Assembly (NCBI RefSeq): GCF_018257515.1
Contig: NZ_JAERJR010000024.1
Location: 1-39,149, forward strand
Origin: Tatumella sp. JGM118
GTDB taxonomy: Bacteria > Pseudomonadota > Gammaproteobacteria > Enterobacterales > Enterobacteriaceae
Direction of reading: 5' to 3'
DNA: 39,149 nucleotides
Shown here: piece after piece, positions 34,574 through 39,149 of the stretch
Position numbering within the stretch: the stretch's first letter is position 1
Layout: every line of letters begins with the position of its first letter
Notes under the pieces: generated by a model
Databases searched by the model: none
What the model was told of the DNA's origin: nothing
The model's input: only the letters and a program-made list of their open reading frames with translations
Translations under genes and position numbers: made by a program

Positions 34574-37408
34574 ATGTTGCCGTTACCTTCGTTGTTGCAG
34601 GATCTGGCCGGTAAAGCAGCCGCGACGCTGAATCCGCCACTCCCGCCGGAGACCTTACCGGCCGCAGCCCTGGCATTCAGTGACTTTATCTGCGAAAGCT
34701 TACAACAGCACCCCGGATGGTGGCAGCAGATACAGCAACAGCCACCTCAGGCGGAGGAATGGCAACACTATGCGTCCTGGCTGAGCGTAGCGTTACAGCC
34801 GGCAGACAGTGAAGCGAAGGTCATGCAGGTATTACGTGAATTCCGGCGTCATATGCTGGTACGTATTGCCTGGATGCAGGCACTTTCTCTGGCCGCTACG
34901 GAACAAAGCCTGCGTCAGCTCAGTGAGCTGGCGGAGGTATTGATTGTTGCGGCGCGGGACTGGACGTACCGCCAGTGTTGCCAGGAATGGGGAACGCCCT
35001 GTAACGCCGAAGGAAAGCCCCAGACCCTGTATATCCTGGGGATGGGTAAGCTGGGAGGGGGCGAACTGAATTTCTCGTCAGATATCGACCTGATTTTTAC
35101 CTGGCCTGAAAACGGCACGACCCGCGGGGGCCGGCGTGAACTCGACAATACTCAGTTTTTTACCCGCATGGGGCAGCGTCTGATCAAATTACTGGATCAG
35201 CAAACCCCCGAGGGGTTCGTCTATCGGGTCGATATGCGTCTGAGGCCTTTCGGCGACAGCGGGCCGTTAGTCATGAGTTTTGCGGCCATGGAGGACTATT
35301 ATCAGGAACAGGGACGGGACTGGGAACGGTATGCCATGGTGAAGGCGCGGATCATGGGAGAGGCGGACGACGATGGCTACCAGGAATTGCAGCAGATGCT
35401 GCGTCCGTTTATCTACCGGCGTTATATCGATTTCAGCGTGATCCAGTCGCTACGGACCATGAAAAGCATGATTGCCCGCGAGGTGCGTCGCCGGGGACTG
35501 ACGGATAATATTAAGCTGGGCGCCGGAGGGATCCGTGAATGCGAATTTATCGTTCAGGTGTTTCAGCTGATCCGCGGCGGACGTGAGCGTTCTCTCCAGC
35601 AACGTTCCTGGCTTGCGGCACTGGAGGCTATTGCTACGCTCCATCTGTTACCCGCAGAGGAGGTGACGCAATTGCGGGCCGCCTACCTCTGGCTGCGCCG
35701 GCTGGAAAATCTGCTGCAAAGTATCGGGGATCAGCAGACGCAGACATTGCCGGCGGATCCCCTGCAGCAGGAAAGGCTGGCCTGGGCGATGGGCACGTCT
35801 GACTGGGCGCAGCTACGCACAGTGCTGAATCAGCATATGTCGCGGGTAAGGGCTATCTTTGACGCATTGATCGGCGAGGATATCCCCGATGCGGGCGGGC
35901 AACCGCTGGCCGGTGATTATAATGAATTGTGGCTGGGTGAATATACCTGCGAAGAGCTGACCCCGCTCACCCCGGCGCTGGATGACGCACAACGTCAGCA
36001 ATTATTACACCATTTACACCATTTCCGTCACGATGCTAACCGCCGTACCATCGGCCCCCGCGGCCGCCTGGCGCTGGACCAGCTGATGCCGCGCCTGCTG
36101 GCAGAACTCTGTCCGCGTCCGCAGGCGGATACGGTGCTGCAGCGACTGCTCCCCCTGCTCAGCGGTGTGCTGACACGAAGCACTTATCTCGAACTGCTGA
36201 CAGAACATCCTGGTGCGCTGTCTCACCTGATCCGTTTATGTGCCGCTTCTCCGATGGTCGCCGATCAACTGGCACGTTATCCGTTATTACTGGATGAATT
36301 GCTGGACCCGGCGACGCTGTATCAGCCGATGGCCACGAATGCTTATCGTGACGAATTACGCCAGTATCTGATGCGAATTCCGGTGGATGATGAAGAGCAG
36401 CAACTGGAAGCCCTGCGCCAGTTTAAGCAGACTCAGCATTTGCGTATTGCCGCCGCCGATATTGCCGGCGCTTTACCGGTGATGAAAGTCAGTGATCACC
36501 TGAGCTGGCTCGCTGAGGCGATCCTTGAAACCGTGGTACAGCAGGCCTGGAGTATGATGGTTCAGCGGTATGGCCGGCCTTCCTATCTCAGTGATATGCA
36601 GCAGCGGGGATTTGCGGTGGTCGGTTACGGTAAGCTCGGCGGGCTTGAACTGGGTTACAGCTCTGATCTGGATCTGGTCTTTCTGCATGACTGCCCGGAG
36701 GAGGCTGTTACCGATGGCGCGCGAAGCATCGATGGCCGTCAGTTCTACCTGCGACTGGCCCAGAAAATTATGCATTTATTCAGTACCCGTACCGCGTCGG
36801 GCATTCTGTACGAGGTCGATGCCCGGCTGCGTCCGTCGGGCGCGGCCGGTATGCTGGTCAGTACGTTCAGTGCTTACCGGCAATATCAGCTGGAAGAGGC
36901 CTGGACCTGGGAGCACCAGGCGCTGGTCCGCGCCCGTATCGTTTACGGTGACGCCCGGCTGGCGACCTGTTTTGATGAGATTCGCCGCGAAGTGCTTTGT
37001 CAGCCGCGGCCTCAGCCGGCGCTGCAGAACGAGGTGCGGGAGATGCGTGAAAAAATGCGTCAGCACCTGGGCAGTAAAGTCAGGCAACGCTGGGATATTA
37101 AAACCGACCAGGGCGGGATCACCGATATTGAGTTTATCGCTCAATATCTGGTACTGGGGCAGGCAGCCAGTGAGCCGGCGCTGACCCGCTGGTCGGATAA
37201 TATCCGTATCTTTGAAGCGATGGCGCACTACGGTGTTATGCCGGCGGAGGAAGCTGAGCAATTAAGTGCGGCTTATGTCTCGCTACGGGAAGCGCTGCAT
37301 CACCTCGCGCTGCAATCCCTGCCTGCCACGGTGGCAGAGGAGGCGTTTATGCCTCAGAGGCAAACGGTAGCGCAGAGCTGGCACCACTGGCTGGAACAGC
37401 CGGCGTAA
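34574..37408 (+). CDS. glnE: Bifunctional glutamine synthetase adenylyltransferase/adenylyl-removing enzyme
   Basis: GlnE adenylylates glutamine synthetase and removes AMP again according to PII state. The 944-residue product (E. coli 946) has two nucleotidyltransferase domains: the N-terminal adenylyl-removing domain with [20 protein letters not shown] (Asp170 and Asp172) and the C-terminal adenylyltransferase domain with [20 protein letters not shown] (Asp698 and Asp700), joined by a helical regulatory segment. ATG 34574 has AGGAAAAG about 4-10 nt upstream; the frame start at 34499 would overlap ygiF. It is downstream of ygiF and upstream of hldE. Confidence 0.97.
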   Translation: MLPLPSLLQDLAGKAAATLNPPLPPETLPAAALAFSDFICESLQQHPGWWQQIQQQPPQAEEWQHYASWLSVALQPADSEAKVMQVLREFRRHMLVRIAWMQALSLAATEQSLRQLSELAEVLIVAARDWTYRQCCQEWGTPCNAEGKPQTLYILGMGKLGGGELNFSSDIDLIFTWPENGTTRGGRRELDNTQFFTRMGQRLIKLLDQQTPEGFVYRVDMRLRPFGDSGPLVMSFAAMEDYYQEQGRDWERYAMVKARIMGEADDDGYQELQQMLRPFIYRRYIDFSVIQSLRTMKSMIAREVRRRGLTDNIKLGAGGIRECEFIVQVFQLIRGGRERSLQQRSWLAALEAIATLHLLPAEEVTQLRAAYLWLRRLENLLQSIGDQQTQTLPADPLQQERLAWAMGTSDWAQLRTVLNQHMSRVRAIFDALIGEDIPDAGGQPLAGDYNELWLGEYTCEELTPLTPALDDAQRQQLLHHLHHFRHDANRRTIGPRGRLALDQLMPRLLAELCPRPQADTVLQRLLPLLSGVLTRSTYLELLTEHPGALSHLIRLCAASPMVADQLARYPLLLDELLDPATLYQPMATNAYRDELRQYLMRIPVDDEEQQLEALRQFKQTQHLRIAAADIAGALPVMKVSDHLSWLAEAILETVVQQAWSMMVQRYGRPSYLSDMQQRGFAVVGYGKLGGLELGYSSDLDLVFLHDCPEEAVTDGARSIDGRQFYLRLAQKIMHLFSTRTASGILYEVDARLRPSGAAGMLVSTFSAYRQYQLEEAWTWEHQALVRARIVYGDARLATCFDEIRREVLCQPRPQPALQNEVREMREKMRQHLGSKVRQRWDIKTDQGGITDIEFIAQYLVLGQAASEPALTRWSDNIRIFEAMAHYGVMPAEEAEQLSAAYVSLREALHHLALQSLPATVAEEAFMPQRQTVAQSWHHWLEQPA

Positions 37409-37535
37409 CCTGTCACGCGCTGTCGTACGGGCAACTTTTTTCTGTCTCTGATGCCTTAACTGCAGTGTTTTTGCTGGCTGTTTTGTCGGGTCAGCGGATT
37501 AGGTCTTGCAGATAGCAAACACGGAAGGGTGTTTG

Positions 37536-37544
37536 TGGTATTAT
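37536..37544 (+). promoter_or_regulatory. Candidate extended -10 promoter of hldE
   Basis: TGGTATTAT, an extended -10 (TG-N-TATTAT), lies 46 bp upstream of the hldE start in the 181 bp gap after glnE. No good -35 is seen, as expected for extended -10 promoters. Confidence 0.4.
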
Positions 37545-37589
37545 CGGCAAAAATTTTGGTCTGGTTAATTGCTGTCTGGAGTCGTTTGA

Positions 37590-39020
37590 ATGAAAGTAAC
37601 GCTGCCTGATTTTGGCCGTGCGGGTGTACTGGTGATTGGTGACGTGATGCTGGATCGTTACTGGTACGGACCGACACAACGCATATCTCCTGAAGCACCG
37701 GTGCCGGTGGTTAAAGTGGAAACCGTGGAAGAGCGGCCTGGCGGAGCGGCAAACGTCGCAATGAATATCGCGGCCCTCGGGACGGCTTCACGCATTATTG
37801 GTCTGACCGGAGAAGACGAAGCGGCCGACACCTTATGCCGGACGCTGGAAGAGGTGCAGGTTGGCTGTGATTTTGTCCGCCTCAGCACCCATCCGACCAT
37901 TACCAAATTACGGATCCTGTCGCGTAATCAGCAACTTATCCGTCTCGACTTTGAAGAAGGCTTCGGGGATATTGACCCGCAGCCCATCCATCAGCGTATG
38001 ACAGCGTCTGTGGATCAGGTCGGCGCGGTTGTGCTTTCTGATTATGCGAAAGGGGCGCTGTCTGACGTACAAACGCTGATCCGTCTGGCCCGTGACGCCG
38101 GGGTACCGGTGCTGATCGACCCGAAAGGGACCGATTTTGAACGTTATCGCGGTGCAACGTTACTGACACCGAACCTGTCAGAGTTTGAAGCCGTGGTCGG
38201 AAAATGCCGTGATGAAGCCGAAATTATCGGCCGCGGTATGACGCTGATGGAAAAATATGAACTGTCAGCGCTGCTGGTGACCCGTTCAGAGCATGGGATG
38301 ACCCTGCTGCAGCCAGGTAAAGATCCGGTACATTTACCGACACTGGCGCAGGAAGTTTACGATGTTACCGGAGCCGGTGATACGGTGATCGGTGTACTGG
38401 CCGCTTCCCTGGCGGCCGGATGCAGCCTGGAAGATGCCTGTTTCCTGGCCAACGCCGCCGCAGGGGTGGTGGTCGGTAAGCTGGGCACCTCGACCGTCAG
38501 TCCGCTGGAACTGGAAAATGCCATTCATGCCCGTCCGGAAAGCGGGTTCGGGGTGATGGATGAACAGCAACTGAAACAGGCGGTTGCACAGGCGCGGGCC
38601 CGCGGAGAGAAGGTCGTTATGACCAACGGTTGCTTCGATATTCTGCATGCCGGCCATGTCTCCTATCTGGCTCATGCACGCAAGCTGGGCGACAGACTGA
38701 TTGTGGCAGTCAACAGTGATGCCTCTACCCGTCGTCTGAAAGGCGAAAGCCGTCCGGTCAATGCGCTGATGAACCGTATGATTGTGCTGGGGGCGCTGGA
38801 AGCCGTGGACTGGGTGGTCGCGTTTGAAGAAGATACGCCTCAGCGCCTGATTAGCGAAATCTTACCGGACTTACTGGTCAAAGGGGGCGACTACCGGCCG
38901 GAGCAGGTTGCCGGAGGCGAAGAGGTCATAGCCAATGGCGGTGAGGTTCGGATCCTGAATTTTGAAGATGGTATTTCCACCACTAATATCATTAATTCCA
39001 TCAAAAGCCGCCAGTCCTGA
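37590..39020 (+). CDS. hldE: Bifunctional heptose 7-phosphate kinase/heptose 1-phosphate adenylyltransferase
   Basis: HldE makes ADP-heptose for the lipopolysaccharide inner core by C1 phosphorylation of heptose 7-phosphate and later adenylyl transfer. The 476-residue product (E. coli 477) has an N-terminal ribokinase-family domain ([15 protein letters not shown]/anion-hole [10 protein letters not shown]) and a C-terminal cytidylyltransferase-fold domain beginning at [14 protein letters not shown] with HxGH at 353-356. TGGAG lies about 9 nt before ATG 37590. ADP-heptose is also a known innate immune signal in hosts. A strong terminator follows. Confidence 0.98.
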   Translation: MKVTLPDFGRAGVLVIGDVMLDRYWYGPTQRISPEAPVPVVKVETVEERPGGAANVAMNIAALGTASRIIGLTGEDEAADTLCRTLEEVQVGCDFVRLSTHPTITKLRILSRNQQLIRLDFEEGFGDIDPQPIHQRMTASVDQVGAVVLSDYAKGALSDVQTLIRLARDAGVPVLIDPKGTDFERYRGATLLTPNLSEFEAVVGKCRDEAEIIGRGMTLMEKYELSALLVTRSEHGMTLLQPGKDPVHLPTLAQEVYDVTGAGDTVIGVLAASLAAGCSLEDACFLANAAAGVVVGKLGTSTVSPLELENAIHARPESGFGVMDEQQLKQAVAQARARGEKVVMTNGCFDILHAGHVSYLAHARKLGDRLIVAVNSDASTRRLKGESRPVNALMNRMIVLGALEAVDWVVAFEEDTPQRLISEILPDLLVKGGDYRPEQVAGGEEVIANGGEVRILNFEDGISTTNIINSIKSRQS

Positions 39021-39045
39021 GACACACCGGACCGCTGACGGACTG

Positions 39046-39079
39046 AAGAACGGGAGCCTCTGGCTCCCGTTCTTTTATT
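39046..39079 (+). terminator. Rho-independent terminator of hldE
   Basis: A perfect 13 bp stem (arms 39046-39058 and 39062-39074, loop TCT) runs into TTTTATT, 26 bp after the hldE stop. Confidence 0.93.
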
Positions 39080-39090
39080 GTCACCCCTAA

Positions 39091-39111
39091 ACCACCTCCT
39101 AGGGAGGTGGT
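39091..39111. repeat. Perfect 9 bp inverted repeat near the right edge
   Basis: ACCACCTCC and GGAGGTGGT flank the central TAG. The site lies 15 bp beyond the hldE terminator and is followed by unassigned sequence to the window end. It resembles the small terminal hairpins of IS200/IS605-type elements or REP-like palindromes, but with only 38 bp beyond it that cannot be decided. Confidence 0.5.
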
Positions 39112-39149
39112 GATTGATCCTGTAAGGCTATAGCCTGAAGAATACCCAT

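Overview
The window reads as a chromosomal segment of a gammaproteobacterium of the order Enterobacterales. The macromolecular synthesis operon (rpsU-dnaG-rpoD, minus strand) is followed outward by tsaD, plsY, folB, uppP, cca, ygiM, ygiF, glnE and hldE in the order and orientation remembered for Escherichia coli, except that the tartrate (ttd) genes that sit between tsaD and plsY in E. coli are absent. Protein lengths and motifs match the enterobacterial orthologues closely. A plant- or fruit-associated member such as an Erwiniaceae genus would fit the sugar-acid, ascorbate and tannase-type genes, but the genus is inference only.

Layout. Positions 1-16500 are accessory: a hexanucleotide repeat at the left edge, an NlpC-like cell-wall hydrolase lipoprotein, an L-idonate pair (idnD-idnT), a secreted seven-bladed lactonase, a 1.2 kb stretch with a broken reading frame, a secreted alpha/beta hydrolase, yecA, a secreted tannase/feruloyl-esterase-family protein, an unknown 146-residue protein, an orphan periplasmic sugar-binding protein followed closely by an LVIVD-repeat protein, a 6 x 39 bp tandem repeat array, a flavin monooxygenase and a uracil-DNA-glycosylase-like protein. 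Positions 16500-23300 hold a complete L-ascorbate regulon: ulaABCDEF on the minus strand, divergent ulaG-ulaR on the plus strand, and between them a 395 bp control region with direct repeats of a TGTGAT-type element at 10 bp spacing. Positions 23300-39080 are core chromosome.

How it works together. The ula genes import ascorbate by a PTS (UlaABC), open the lactone ring of ascorbate-6-phosphate (UlaG), and convert the product through UlaD, UlaE and UlaF to D-xylulose-5-phosphate, under the DeoR-type repressor UlaR. idnD and idnT handle L-idonate uptake and oxidation to 5-ketogluconate, but idnO, idnK and idnR are not beside them. The secreted lactonase, hydrolase and tannase-family proteins suggest periplasmic processing of lactones and plant-type esters. 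Their cooperation is inferred from neighbourhood only.

Most unusual items: the 39 bp tandem repeat directly downstream of the LVIVD gene, in frame with it and overlapped by an ATG embedded in its stop codon; the helically phased operator array in the ula control region; a frameshifted coding remnant abutting the alpha/beta hydrolase; the G-rich hexamer repeat at the left edge; and several perfect palindromes in front of genes (13962-13984, 30083-30107) or at the right edge (39091-39111). I found no tRNA, rRNA, CRISPR array or complete insertion sequence, and no system that I can confidently call undescribed.
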